DNA of 64,000 nucleotides from Tenebrio molitor (GCF_963966145.1 NC_091054.1:1054001-1118000); one strand, 5' to 3'; shown: positions 11,080-23,544, counted from the stretch's first letter. The notes: generated from the sequence alone by a model not told the origin. Program-made: numbers and translations.

Positions 11080-12560
11080 CATTGTAGAGCTTTAGAAATC
11101 TCTCTGCAAACCGTGGCACAAAGCACCGTCTCTCGTTCTCGTTGTAGGTATTTGTTCGAGTTTTACTTTGGAATTTCAATCATCCGACTAGACTGACACC
11201 TTATCCGAGTTTCCCCAACAAACTACAATTACTCCAAGACGTTATAACTTTTCCAGTTTTTGCAAGCAGAACACATAAAAGCCGTGATTAACTCTAGGAA
11301 CCGAATCCATGTGAGACGCCACCCCAAAGCGAATCTCGCCACCGTCCACCCGCCCCCTTGGTAGTGTAAATTGCATACATCACAGCGGCCCCGTTTCCCG
11401 ATCGAGCCGGCGGAGCGCAATTAATATTTAATTGGTGTTTAAAGCGGCTGCAAAGAGGCTTTTCTAAATCGAGTCGGTTAATTATGCGGTTTCGGGGCAC
11501 CTGCCCGGAGCGGGAATTCTAATAAACATAAATTGCTCCTCCGGGAGGCGTACGGAAGCGCGCCGACGACCAATTAAATCTCAATTCATAAATCATTTCC
11601 GGACTTGGCTTTGTTGTTATTATTGTTGTGGGTGGGATTGACGGGGACGTGCGCCAATTTTTCGTGGTGGCCCTAATTGAGACGGCCCTCGTCTGCCAGA
11701 CGCGGAAATAGGAAATGTGAACGTCACTCCGTTCCGAATGATAAATACGACTTCGGTTTTAATAAAAGAAATATCAAACGGAATAAGCCGGAGTAGTGAA
11801 TAAATGAGAATGCGCCCGGAGCAATCGAGGAAAACGCCGGCGGGAGTTGTAAAAAGTTTAACGCTGCGAGCCCCATAAAGATGAGATTTTCGTCCATCAT
11901 CTAATTCAGGGGAGAGTATCAATCGGCGATTTTTTTCCGGGGCGCTCATTTAATAAAGGCGGTAGTCGGGGCCCCGGAAGACTACCCCCAACTAATTAAA
12001 ACCGCACCGCTATCTCCGCGGTCCAGCCATTTACATGTATATGGACAAATTCCGAACGGACCCCTTCAAATTAATTACTTACAAGCATCCAGATTATACG
12101 AGAATTAAGGAAAATATGGAGGGACCGGCGTTCTTTCCCGTTAAAATTCATTCGCAATTAATGTCGCACTTGGCGCTTCTGGGCCCTTGAAGTTGATGGA
12201 TCTGGCTCGGCGAAGGCTTTTATTAAATGATATACCTACACTTTTGTAGGGGGTGCCCACACTGGAAGAATAAATAAAGGGGGTCCGGGGAACTTTCGCT
12301 TCGTTTTTATTTTCATTACATCCGATGAGCCAAGAGTCGCCCTTATTTATCCTTTCTCCTTTGTGTCTTTATGGCTTTTTAAAGCCCGAAATGAAGAAAT
12401 ATGGGCCAATAGTGCGTCAGCTGCCACACATCGCAAGACGATCATTCCTGCAGGATTTAGAACGTCGTTCGTTAAATTCTGCGAATCAAGTCGAGTTTCG
12501 ATCGTATTTTTAACGGATCTGGTCGTCCTGTTCTGGCTCTCAATGACATGACTAGTTTCC
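11080..12560. other. GC-richer single-copy island with many TAAT sites; no gene
   Basis: Unlike the flanking AT-rich repeats, this block has no TIR ends and no match elsewhere in the window. It contains many homeodomain-type TAAT/ATTA cores, often as CAATTAA or TTAATTA (for example near 11420, 11438, 11480, 11570, 11975, 12070 and 12160). Open frames on the minus strand (11229-11500 and 11620-11949) show no protein features. It could be an enhancer-rich noncoding region; that is inference. Confidence 0.45.
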
Positions 12561-12840
12561 GGTCAAGTTCTTGCTGCTTCATATTCATAAGCTCTTACCA
12601 GAATGGAATTATCTAGTCGGCTGGTTAAGGTTGTTTGTGTTGTTGAGGGTTAAGAGGTTTATTGGAAATATATTTTGCACCAGAAAACAGCTGTTTGGAC
12701 TTTTAAGTGAGTGCTGCATTTTCTCCCCATCGGTAACGGGTGTTTGAAAATAAAACTGGTCAAAAGCAAAACATTCCAATCGAGGACGTATCTGCTTCAT
12801 ATCATTTACATATTTTTTTTTGCCAAAATACTGTGCCTTC

Positions 12841-13014
12841 AAATAAATTCGGAATTAGAGAAGGCTGTGATTTTATTATGAAGTTGGTAATATGCAATTT
12901 TTAAATACAGCACAGCAGTGACCTTGGACAGCGCAGTACACGATTGTGATCGTCTACCAACCGTTAATAGACAAAATGTATAAATCACAGCCTACTCTAA
13001 TTTCGAATTTATTT
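12841..13014. repeat. 174-bp TIR miniature
   Basis: The ends AAATAAATTCGGAATTAGAG and the near-inverse CTCTAATTTCGAATTTATTT form about 35 bp of inverted repeat that continues inward through GGCTGTGATTT. No open frame. No second copy in the window. Confidence 0.75.
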
Positions 13015-13101
13015 GAGCCGCGGTATGTTAAAGCTGAACATAACCTCACTAAAACTTGTACGAATCTTTTTTACTCCATCTTGCTGATAATATCTACCTT
13101 G

Positions 13102-13430
13102 TATCGCGCGTTCAAATGAAATTCTGGGTTGGAAAAATTAAATCGTTTAGAACGTAGTCTAAAGTTTGAATTTTCCGCCGTTTATGTTTAATCGGGACAT
13201 AATTGAACATGTTTGTTTTCAGCAAAAAGTGCCCTTAGCTATTTACTTCGAGAATAGGAATCGTTAAGATATTCTATTTTTAATGTAAAACATTGCAAAG
13301 AAAGAAATTTTTGGCTCTCAATTTTAGGTTAGCTGTCAACATGCTCCAATTAATCTATCCTTTAAAAAAGCACAACAATTGACGGTTTCCAACGCCTTCC
13401 CAGCCCAGGATTTCATTTGAACGCGCGATA
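13102..13430. repeat. TATCGCG-type miniature, copy 2 (intact)
   Basis: The left end TATCGCGCGTTCAAATGAAA and the right end TTTCATTTGAACGCGCGATA are exact inverses over about 20 bp. Length about 330 bp. This uninterrupted copy defines the site at which the relative at 7859-8700 was split (TATTCTATTTTTAATGTAAA). Confidence 0.85.
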
Positions 13431-14099
13431 GAAAGAAAATTTGTTCCATTTGTCTCCTAGCCTTTAGGAAATTTAGTACCACCGAGGTACTGCCAACAAA
13501 ATCACTAGATGGTCATAACATAACCAACTCACTCCCAAAAAGATGGTGAACGGCTAACACATGTTGGAAAATAAAATATTACTTTCCTACCAACTCTTTT
13601 CTTTCATAGCTTTCATAGTATAGGACGAGTTGAATTCAGGTATAGGAAGGAAGTTTCTGGCATAGACGCCATTCATAAAAGGGGAGTAGATGCATATAAA
13701 GATTCCAAAAACGACTAAAATGTCTTCTATGTCGCGTGAGTAACCGAAGTATAGACAGATGGTCCAATGTCTTATTTTCAAACTGTCTTTTGCAAAAAAG
13801 AAAAATTACAACAAAAGAAAAAAGATATTTTGAATAAGTATGTAATTCAAATTAATTTTGTTGCTATTTTCGGGTATAGAAAATTGTGGATGGCGAGAAA
13901 GGATAAAAAAATACAAATCTATGAATAAATAATGTTTAAAATATTTTATTTATAAATAAAACCTGAATATTAAAACTTAACAAAACTTAAATGTTTTCAA
14001 TGTTTTTCCTTACCTAATGTATTCCTCTTCGCACTTTCTCTCCTGTATCGTATTTAAAAACATATTTCTTAAATTTAATGAAAAAAATAGTACATATGT
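13431..14099. other. AT-rich, nothing recognised
   Basis: No supported gene or repeat. Poly-A and poly-T rich. A minus-strand 64-codon open frame near 13587-13781 has no recognisable features. Confidence 0.5.
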
Positions 14100-14372
14100 A
14101 GTTTATTTAACGAGTTCGTGTGTAATTTGGGTTTTTTTTGGCATGAGTGAGCCAGTTTAAAACTCGAGTGAAACGAGAGTTTTAAAGGTCCACGAGTGCC
14201 AAAAAAAGCCCAAATTACACAAGAACCAGTTGAATACAACGTTTTTTTGTTCGACTCCAAATCGCTGAAAATCTTTAAAATTAGCTTGACGCTTCGTTTT
14301 GACAAGTTGTCAAATTTATCAAAATCCGTTCACACAGGAGAAAATTCTCAAATTCTGACAGTGTCGAACAAA
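14100..14372 (-). repeat. Interspersed repeat with GTCAAAACGAAACGTC core, copy 2
   Basis: Inverse-oriented relative of 9703-9985. It shares the word CTTGACGCTTCGTTTTGACA (inverted in copy 1), AACGTTTTTTTGTTCGAC and the AACTCGAGTGAAACGAGAGT inner inverted repeat. The ends lie at AACGAGTTCGTGTGTAATTT and GACAGTGTCGAA. Confidence 0.7.
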
Positions 14373-14861
14373 AAATACATTTAAATAATTAAAAACAAAT
14401 TAAAACTTTCATAAATATTCTACAAGAAAAACCAAACTTCCAATATAATTCTAAACACACAGTCATTATTAACTTTTCACTGTGGTAAATCGATAAAAAA
14501 AAAATGAGTCGATATTTAAAAAAATTAATTTTATTTAAATAAAATTGGATTATTTAAATTTATCAAAACACGTTTGAATGTTGTTTTAGTTTTTAAAATG
14601 TTAATTTTCATTCTTAATTGAGAGTTAAAGTTTGAAACAAAATTTGCATCGAAGAATCTCAATGGAGAACATACCTAACTTGATTCTGCAGAACAGAAAT
14701 CGTTTCATTTTTCACGGAAAATATTTTCTCTTCAAATCTAATGAAACAAAGTCTTAAAACATCAGTCTGATATTTCTCTACATTTTCCACTATTTTTTAA
14801 TGCATCACTCTACACTACTTGCGTTTTATTCAATTTTTAAACTTTTCAATTTTAATTATTT

Positions 14862-15105
14862 TAATTAGTCGGACTCGTCGCCGGCCATGTTCTGCAATCA
14901 GCCGGCAACGACGCGTAAGTTTGGCAAGGTCGAATTCACAGACAAGATGCGACAATCTTTTACATTCCGATAATTTTTTGTCGGGTTCACTTCACTTAGG
15001 TACGTCATTTTTCTCTTCGCTATGTTTGTTTTGCAATTCTTCCATTTCTTCAAACACTTTCACCTTTTTGCAATTTGACGTCAACAGCTCATCGCTCGCA
15101 AGTCA
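14862..15105 (-). pseudogene. Possible broken coding fragment, unknown protein
   Basis: On the minus strand one frame reads protein-like for about 24 codons with a charged, coiled-coil look (KVFEEMEELQNKHSEEK), meets a TGA, then continues in the same frame for about 45 more codons with KKLSECKRLSHLVCEF and LAKLTRRCRLIAEHG. The GC-rich end differs from its AT-rich surroundings. I do not recognise the protein. It could be a decayed gene copy or an exon whose stop is a sequencing error. The opposite strand has a 137-codon frame here that looks like its shadow. Confidence 0.3.
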
Positions 15106-15839
15106 CAACGACACATGGACACAGTGTTGCCACATCTCACAAATAACAACAGTAGTCAAATCAGTTATAATTTTTCTATTTTCGATTACTGAAATATTTA
15201 AAAATTCAGTCGTGGATTATACTGTGGCATAGCTAAATGAAAATAAGGATTTTATATGCCCAAGCGATATGTGTTCAGACAACGTTTACTTTTTAACTTA
15301 AAAATATAGATGTATTTTGACTAATCAGATGGTAGATGCTAGACATTTTTGCAGCAAGAAAAAATAATATTTTATTTGGGTAAAACATAATTAGAAGGCA
15401 GATTCTTAAGGCACTTTTCTACAATTTTCAAGTACATATCATGAAACCACGCACGAGTCAGTGTTTATAAATAACACCAAATTTCCAAATTTTTAAGAAC
15501 TTTACTCCAAACTTAGTAATAAACCCAAATTTTATGAGGCAATAAAATTTTCTAGGTTGAAACAAAACTTTATTCAGATTCTGCATTACTTGATACAGTT
15601 TTGTTTAAAAAAAATATAACAAAACTTAATCATATGTCAAGGAATCAAAGAAATGGTGATGTTCCTGTTGTAGTACTTTCAAAAGTTGGTCTTTTTAGTT
15701 TTTAGTCGCTCATAATAGAATACCACCTGACACTGCTTCTAGCATTAATAGAAGTTGTAAATCCCAATTTAACTTTAAAAAGCGTTTAACACAAGAAATT
15801 CCAGAAAATAGGACTTACACGGTTGTTAATGAAAAAATA

Positions 15840-16290
15840 ATCTGTTTTTTAAACCAAGCTTCATCAGTAAAAAAGTTCTGTTAAGAATTGCATCAACATT
15901 ATCCAACGTGTTTAAAAACTGTTCACAAAACTGAAGCCTTTGTGCTGGATCACCAAGAACAGCAGTTATGCCGTAAAAATATATGTAATAATGTATAAAT
16001 CTTTCTATTGTGCGGCACATTTCCACAAAAATTTACTTGTTGCAAAAGTTTTTGTTTGATCCTCCACAATTTCCTCAACTGCATGAACAACTTCTAAAGT
16101 ACGTTTTGTTGGGCTTCAGCGAACTTTTTTTTTTGTTATGCTTTTAGTCTGTCACAACCATTCTACAGTACGATCTAAACAAACCACAAATTGTTTATAA
16201 TCAACAACACTGAATCATTGCCATTACGACAGTTGCGAAAATAATTTTCGATCATAAGCATTTTTTGCTCAGTTGAGTAAACCATTTCAG
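15840..16290 (-). pseudogene. Mariner-like transposase pseudogene (DUF4817 type)
   Basis: Read on the minus strand, the piece starts near 16288 with MVYSTEQKMLMIENYFRN, the usual start of insect transposases of this group. After a break comes RSPTKRTLEVVHAVEEIVED (about 16135-16070). It then continues as TAVLGDPAQRLQFCEQFLNT and, after a 1-base frame slip, as TDEAWF, which carries the first catalytic aspartate of the DDE triad. Order and spacing match the family: N-terminal helix-turn-helix, linker, then DDE core. At least three breaks make it inactive. The second and third catalytic residues are not identifiable in 15400-15840. Confidence 0.65.
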
Positions 16291-17094
16291 TTTTGAAAAA
16301 AACTTTTTTCATGAAAAATGCGACAGAATAAAAGACAATGACACTGACGCAAATGCAAAATCTGAAGTTAAACTGGATGCTTGACACTGTAAGTTACGAC
16401 ATTCGTGACAAAAAAAAATTGTGACTCTTGACCAGAAATTTATTTAGATCCACGATACAGTTACTGTCACTGAGTATGTTTTTCTCTGCAATGGACGAAT
16501 CAAATCTAACAATTTATCGCTGACATAATAAATTGGATGGTCACTATCATACTGTACTGTAAAAAAAAAACAAAAAAAAATCGCAAATCTCCTTACCGAA
16601 ATGTTAATATTTTATAAATGTCCCCTGAGATTGGTAGTTAATTAACAAATAATGATAATAATAGGTGAAAGCCTAGGGAATGCTACGAGCATTACTTTAT
16701 AAAAATATTATAATAGCTCATTGTTCCGCTGTTGGACAAAATCGATAAGTTCAATGTACCTACCAGATACATTTTATGGATTTTGTAGGGTCAAAGTCAA
16801 TAAGGACAACCGGATGTGTTTTCTTCTGTAATCATAAAAATTGTCAATACGTACGATGTAGATGTGCGGGAAATGATCCAATAAGATAAACTTATATTCT
16901 ATTTATTTTATTTGGGACGATGCAACAGAATTAGTAGAGTCAATGAAGCGCAAAAATCGCTAAAACTTCTTAATCCTAAAGAACAGCTCCGATTTTGATG
17001 ATTTTTTTTTTCAAATGTGTGTTTTTATAATATCATTTGAAATCAGAAACATTTTGGTTGGGGCACATAAATATTTATATTGTTTAAACAATAA
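16291..17094. other. AT-rich, nothing recognised
   Basis: No supported exon, TIR or repeat. 16560-16580 is a poly-A run. Confidence 0.45.
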
Positions 17095-17385
17095 TTATGC
17101 TATTTATTTTGCTATTTCGTCAAACTACGTGTTTAAAGGGTTAGCATTTGAAACCTTAGGCCCTTGGTGCAAAGAAGCCATCGATTTCATTAATGTCATC
17201 GGAAACCGACTTATCGCGGAATCAGGCGATTCAAAATCAAAGAAATTCCTTTTCGAGAGGATTTCCCTTGCCATTCAACGTGGAAACGCTGCAAGCATTC
17301 GGAGCACTTTTCCAGATTCCGCAATATTATCGGAAATTTTTGTATTATAAAACAAAAATGTTTATGTAATTATGTTATTAATATA
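17095..17385 (+). pseudogene. 3' end of a retroelement polyprotein plus its 3' UTR, copy 1
   Basis: The frame ending at the stop at 17350 reads FKGLAFETLGPWCKEAIDF, then NRLIAESGD, then LFERISLAIQRGNAASI. The ending with ISLAIQRGNAAS is one I associate with the C-terminal tail of reverse-transcriptase polyproteins of animal non-LTR elements; this is from memory. The DNA from about 17190 through the stop and about 35 bp beyond recurs inverted at 23545-23735. Both copies end close to GTAATTATGTTATTAATATA. A shared 3' end with differing 5' limits is what 5'-truncated retroelement copies look like. Confidence 0.5.
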
Positions 17386-18825
17386 GGGTTCTTTAATTAG
17401 CATTATCAAAATATATTTACGGAAAAATTCAGTTTTTTACAATATTTATGAAACTTTGAATAGTAATGGGTATTTAAGTATTTTTTTTCATTATATCATT
17501 AGGTATAAAAAACTAGATTATATGAAAATGTTCCAAATTTTTTTATAAACAATTAATTATTATTAATTATTTTCTCCTTTTGTGTCCAACTCGTTAATGA
17601 AAGGATATTCATGTTTTTGACAAATTCAATGAGACAGGAAAATTAGTTTTGGATGTTTTATATAAATAAAGCAAAGTCTTTGCCTCTGGCAGTAATCATA
17701 AAAATTACCAATATGTAAAGTGCAAAACTGGTAAATCATAAAAACCCTCCCAGCAACATGCTACATATTTGCTGTGTGAAAAGTTACAGAGACTTTGGAT
17801 GAGGGCGTTTTGTAAACAACAACACAAAGAGAAAAATCCCTCGTTTTTAAAGACAATTTGTAAATCACCAAATATCTTCTTAGTGTTTTTTTTCTTTACG
17901 AACAAAAAACCAGATACTTTTTTGTGTGATCGTAAACTGCTTCGCGAAACGTTTACACAAATCACTTCTATTTCTGTTTTGGATAATTTCGATGCTGCAA
18001 TATTTTGTCTTACATGTTTTATCGTTTTGCTTTTTCACTGGAATTCAAATTATGCTTTCACACAACAGTAAAAATGTTTTCTCCCGAACACAAACGGTGT
18101 AATTTTATTTTATAAACAATAAAAACAATCAAATTCATTCTGCTTTTTTCTGAGTACCTACAAATATGTGTGAATTGTAGAAAAAATCTACTCTCGAGAA
18201 ATGTCTGAATTTTACACAGCATGGAAAATTTTTATTCAAGAAAATATATATGTACTCTGGTTTTGATGACATATTTGTATATAATGTATATATAGGAAGA
18301 CTGATGTTTGTTTTTAGCAGTCATGTGTAATAGGTATAATAAAATAAAAATACAAATGTATCGATCGTAATGTGAACAAGACAACAAATAACATAAAACA
18401 ATAAATGCACAATTTGCTATTGACAATACAAAACCATGTACAAATCAATACCACAATTTATGTCTCTGTCACCCTTTATTCTATTGAATGTACACAAATT
18501 ATTACACATTCCCTTAGTATAATGTTTTCAGGAGGTAACCAAATAGGATATTTAATGTAAAAAACTGCATTCGCTCATTTTTGCTACATATTTAACGTTG
18601 GTATGGAGTAAAGTGGTCTATAAGTCACGCGTGTGTGACAAGTAATATCTCACGTGTGAATTATAACTCACACTTAATACTTAATTTGCATTAACACTTT
18701 TACTGTGTTCATTTAATCTAATTCTATTATTTATTTGATCTTCATTAATAAATATTTATTGAAATAAAATAAAATAAATCAACTTAAACAATCCCAGTCT
18801 TGATCCCACCAAATATATCATCTCT
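17386..18825. other. AT-rich, nothing recognised
   Basis: Overlapping open frames on both strands at 17705-18071 are low-complexity and have no family signature. No TIR pair or match to other repeats was found. Confidence 0.45.
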
Positions 18826-19015
18826 GGCAGACAGTCGTATCGAACATATTGAACAACATGTCTCTTGTCAAAAATAATAAATCGACTTCCCATTTAGCGT
18901 CTCCCGCACGTTCGCACATGATCATTGTTTCTTCCGTTCCAAATCCCTCGAGTTCTCAATTTTTCCTGTCAAGTTTATGCAAATTGGCTTCGGTCCCATC
19001 ATTCGAGTCTGGTGA
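18826..19015 (+). repeat. Local duplication, copy 1 (copy 2 at 20148-20340)
   Basis: About 190 bp closely similar to 20148-20340 in the same orientation. Shared words include ATCGAACATATTG, AATCGACTTCCCATTTA, ATGATCATTGTT-like and CTTCCGTTCCAAATCCC. The open frames of the two copies drift out of register after about 22 codons, which argues against protein coding. Confidence 0.75.
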
Positions 19016-19776
19016 ACAAATTGCTAAATGTGTTAACTCCAAGATGGTGATTGTTTACTGCTTACACAATAACACCACGAATATATTTTTTAAAATAATG
19101 AAGTTATTATCAGCAAAACAAAGAAAACTAAATATTTTATCTAGGGTAAAATTACAAGACCTAATTTTTTTATTGGATAAATTTTTCAATTTTATGAAAA
19201 CTTTTTGCTTTGACTCGTTGATTTTTAGGTATTTTTATTCAAAGTTACACCCTCGAGCTAAAGCTCTCGGGCCTAACCAGAATAAAAATGCCCAAATTCA
19301 ACTCGCAAAAATATTTAAATGAAAATTGGGAAATTTATCAGATATTAAAAATTAGGTCGTGTTATTTTTGGCAAGATTAATTTCAGAAATCTAAATTTAA
19401 CGTTAGGTAATTATTTATTTATAATACAGTTATTAAAGGCACAATTATTAAAAACAATTTGAGAATCTGCCAGGACTAGCAAGCTATTTTAATAACTTTT
19501 GACAGGAGTAATAGGACGTTTTTATCGCGATAAACATTTTTGATTGGATCAAAGCAAGCGCTCTGATTGGCCGAACACGCACGTTTGATGTATGTAAGAA
19601 TTAATCAAGAAAAATTTAAAAATCGGGATATTTGTTTGGATTATTTCCTGAACAAAATTTAAAAAACAGAACAAAAAATATACATTTGTGTGTAATAAAA
19701 TAATATGCGAAATATGACAAATTTGATGGTTATCGCCAAAGATAAAACATTTGATTTTCTTGCTTGGTTTTCTTTT
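19016..19776. other. AT-rich, no gene seen
   Basis: The 157-codon frame starting at 18849 runs to 19324, but its first 60 codons lie in the noncoding duplication and the rest is K/N/F-rich with no family signature. No other structure found. Confidence 0.45.
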
Positions 19777-19852
19777 TCCTTTAACATCCTCGAGATTGTC
19801 TTGCCTCCGCGACAATTTTTCTCTCGCTACTTTAAAGAACGATTTCGCGGCC
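19777..19852 (+). repeat. CCTTTAACATCCTCGAG repeat, copy 1
   Basis: 76 bp nearly identical to 48627-48702 and present inverted at 54520-54608. It runs from CCTTTAACATCCTCGAGATT through GCGACAATTTTTCTCTCG to GATTTCGCGGCC. The GATTTCGCGGCC end is probably the terminus of a mobile element (see 48503-48704). Confidence 0.75.
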
Positions 19853-20147
19853 TTGATACAAATAAGTAACTTTTCATAATTTTCATGTATTTAATGAGAC
19901 GGAAATGATGCAAAACAGACGAAATTACAATTGAAGTCAACGAACTGTTACAAAGTGTACTGATTTTCACTGAATTAGATTAAGATTACCACAAAGATCT
20001 ATTGCGGGACCGTTATTTTGCTGACAATCTCCAAAATGTTGCAATTTGCAGTCCACGCTGATTCCGTATCGTTTGATCTGAATTAGTGACGTAAATACTG
20101 TAGGTTTAGATGTAGCAAATCTAGTGTAAATAATTTGAAGCTCCGCC

Positions 20148-20340
20148 TAGACAGTCACATCGAACATATTGTACGACACGTCGGTTGTCAAAAATAACAA
20201 ATCGACTTCCCATTTACCGTCTGGCGCACGTTCGCCTCGTGATCATTGTTCCTTCCGTTCCAAATCCCTTAAGTTCTCAATTCTTTCGATGGAGTTTATT
20301 CAAATCGACGCGACCGCTCCATCATCCGATTCTGATGAGT
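20148..20340 (+). repeat. Local duplication, copy 2
   Basis: Partner of 18826-19015, about 1.3 kb away. This copy merges smoothly into a GC-richer single-copy island (20340-21280), so it is more likely the original and the other the derived copy. Confidence 0.7.
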
Positions 20341-21290
20341 CGAACCATTTAACCGGTATCACCCATCTGCCTCGCAGCCCATTCCGTTGGCAATACTCTA
20401 ATCCCATTAGGTAATTGTTGCCAACCGGCGAACGAAAACAGCACCGCCTTCATATCTCCGTAATCGAATTCTCGCATCTTCCAAGCCGCCTGATTCGATT
20501 ATAATTCGAACGGGGCCGGGAATTCGGCGGCGCCTTTTCGATTGTGATCGATTTGTCGGCGGTTTTCCTTACGATTGTTCGTGTTTTGTTGCCGTAATGA
20601 ACGGCAAACCTGAAGGGAAAAAACTCATTTTCCGATAGACATGTTTCATGTCGGGCTTAATCGACAACAATAAAAGGCATATCGTGTAAATTCCCCGGAT
20701 TTTATCGGGATTAATTTATTTGGCCGTTCATAAATCAAACTGATAAATTAACTGGACGGCATTGTGTGCCGAACTTGTAACTCATCATCCGTCGGAATAG
20801 GAACGGCCCTCGAATAATGAATCGCCGATAAACTGGGAAAAATTACGAAACTAAACGACACAGCTTTGGTGGAACACGCTTTTCCATTATCCTCCCGTCA
20901 GGGGTACATCTATAATAATAAAGAACCGTTTCGGACATCGCTTCTTCTGTTGCGACGCCGTTAACTATTGCTCCACCGCATGCAGATGAGTGAGCTGTGC
21001 AAACAAGACAGTATCGATTCACAACTCAGCTCTGTTTATCCGAGTTGGCTATGATGAAACAGTATATTGGTTGCAGCGCTGCAGCTCTCATTAATGAAAT
21101 TGCCGATGTAGATGTCGCCTAATCCACCCGGAGCTCTTCGCCAGTTATCAGGTGCACACGTAGTCCGGGTTAACTTACACCTGTCAAAATTGCAACGCTG
21201 CGAGATTACGGTCGACCGTTAACCTGCATGAACATGTCTTGCACCGCTGAAATTAAGATACAAAGGAGCAACTGCTACATACGTGTTCGT
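20341..21290. other. GC-richer single-copy island, no gene
   Basis: No repeat ends and no exon with supported splice sites. Several TAAT-type sites and GATTTATCGG-like words occur. It may be a conserved noncoding region. Confidence 0.45.
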
Positions 21291-21634
21291 TTCATTTCTC
21301 GAGAGCACTAAAAATTAAAAACTTTCCACTTGTGAATTGTAGTTTGCGATTTGCAGGGAAATTAGATGTCTGGGTTAACGAATTGAATTTTAAAAACTGT
21401 GGAATTGTCAGGACGTTTCTGGATGTGGAATTTCCACAAACTGTTGCGCTACACATTAAGTGCAAAATCTGCATTCTATTTGTGCATCCAACTAAGGCAA
21501 CAGCTTGTCGCTCAAATGTGAAAATTGAAAAAACAATGAGGGGATTTTAAAAATGGTGGGTTCGCCAGGAAATACCTTCATAATTTTCATAGCACCGAAA
21601 AGAAAAAAAATGTGGTGCCAGTATGTATGTACAA

Positions 21635-22010
21635 AGTGATCAAAAAGAAAACTAATCAGAGCAGGCGTTGCAAAGTATCGGTCATGTCGTAGCGGAATCC
21701 TATGCAAATAAGCGTTCAATGCATGGGCGTGGACAATTTGTGGTCTCAATTATGGAATTATTTGTGCATTTTATTATTATTATTATCTGATAATGAAGAA
21801 AATTTATAAAATAAACAAGAGCAATATTTTACATTCGTAAGAATGGGTAATTTACCAGTTTTATTGCCAAACGCTACGCCACTGCACATTTTTCTGTGAA
21901 ATGTCAAAGAAACGTCAACGATGTGTTGTTCTTAACCTAGAAAACAACTTTTCGATTTCGGCAAAGGTTACGGACGTTTCCTGTAATTATAAGCAACAAT
22001 AAATAAATGT
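21635..22010 (+). repeat. Interspersed repeat with TGTCGTAGCGGAATCC, copy 1
   Basis: Longest copy of a family also seen at 38096-38290, 39405-39795 (inverse), 52985-53105 and partly 23376-23470. It contains in order GATCAAAAAGAAAAC, AGAGCAGGCGTTG, CATGTCGTAGCGGAATCCTA, AAGAATGGGTAATTTACCAG and AATGTCAAAGAAACGTCAAC. No other copy spans the whole unit. Class unknown. Confidence 0.7.
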
Positions 22011-23540
22011 AGTACTATTACGATCATAAAATTTTGGACATCAAACTTCTGTCACATTAAAAAATTTACTCTAAATCATGCTTTATTGAAACTGTCACAT
22101 GAAAGATGAAATTGTTGTCAATTTGACACCGGTTTAAAATATATTTTTTTTAATATGCGAGTACATTTGGGTATTTGTTTTATATTTTTTATTAATTAAA
22201 ACCTCGTTCTATTCAATTTGTCTGATTTTTACAACTTTTTGAATATTTTCTCGGTAAATCTGACATTCACATTTTCAAAATTGACACAATCAAAATTGAG
22301 GTTATTAATACATAAGGGTCGTTTTAGAATGTATGACAGCACGATGACATTAGTGTCCAAAATTTTTTGATCGCAATAGTACAACTTGTGACACAGTGAA
22401 ATTTTGCATTAATTAAAATGGTGGGTGTGCTGGAGAACTAATTAATTAAATATACTCTGGTCCGCAATCCAATATGTAAAAATTGTACCTCACAAACCAT
22501 TTTTTACAAAAATGAATACAAACAGTAGATGACTCTATTTTTGATTTTAGTGGAAAAATTCAGCAAAATTGAATTAAAAAATGATGGATGCATCTGCAAT
22601 AATTGAACCGTGCCATCGAAAATAAACAAAATTGAGAGGGCCGTGATTAATACGCTTCAGTTGGCAACACGTAAAAATTTAATTCAAATGTCATCAGTTG
22701 TCATTACAATAGTAACTGTCATTATTAATTATTGACTATTAAAATTTGTTATTACAATATGTTCATGTTTTTTACCCCTTGACAATAAGAGCCCCCACAA
22801 CCCACAACAACCTCTCTGGATAATATTGATCGATGATCGTTGGATCGATTTATAAACTAGCGGCGTGGGGCGTCCGTGTGCTCACTGTTAACATTAAAAA
22901 AAGGAGCGGGAGTTTTAAATCTTATTGTTTCATGCACTAGCTGAGGAAATTCTTTTACAACCGACAGGTCACACATAATTCACACCTTTATGGAAATCAA
23001 GATTTCAACGTTCTCAAAATCAGTAACCTAACTTTTAAGACTGACACCAGATAATTGAAATCTTAAGGAATTGCCAACTGAAATTTTTGGTCAGCGCCTA
23101 CTCTAATTTTTTTTTTTTCATAGTACATACTTTGCTGTCTGGAGCGCTAGATTAAATAGATGAAATGTTCATTACTGGTCTTACGATATTGCAGCAAACA
23201 CTAAACGTCCATTCGTTAATCTTGAAAATTTATAATACGTAAATTGCAGCAAGTTAGAAATGCATCATCTGAAAATAGCTAAATGAATTTGCGAACTACA
23301 ATAATATTAAAAGCGTCGGAAGTTCATAATTTTTAAAGTATGTATTCATAAATACCTATTTCATATTTCAATACCGAGTGGTCAAAAAGAAAACAAATCA
23401 AGAGTGCTACCTCATCTTTTGTTTTATCGAAACGTTTGTCTTGGCTTGATCGTGCATATTTCCTATTCTTGCATACAAAATCGTTTAGTTGGTTGCCTAC
23501 TTATTATTAATTACTTAATGAATTACATATTAATAATTAA
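22011..23540. other. AT-rich, no gene seen
   Basis: No protein signature. 23376-23470 carries a fragment of the TGTCGTAGCGG family (GGTCAAAAAGAAAACAAATC, then CATCGAAACGTTT-like). 22800-22910 is a short GC-richer patch. Confidence 0.45.
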
Positions 23541-23544
23541 CAAA

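Noticed and set aside
9766..14305. Two similar open frames (9766-9984 + and 14075-14305 -) whose translations align
   Set aside because: They are the two copies of an interspersed DNA repeat; the protein match follows from the DNA match, and the third copy at 38958 has lost the frame.
16560..16582. Poly-A run as a possible retrogene tail
   Set aside because: No coding sequence upstream on either strand and no target duplication found.
17769..18071. 100-codon frame opposite an 86-codon frame
   Set aside because: Both strands are open, the content is F/K/N-rich, and no motif or repeat partner was found.
18849..19322. 157-codon open frame
   Set aside because: Its first part lies in a duplicated segment whose other copy is out of frame, and the remainder is low-complexity without any family pattern.
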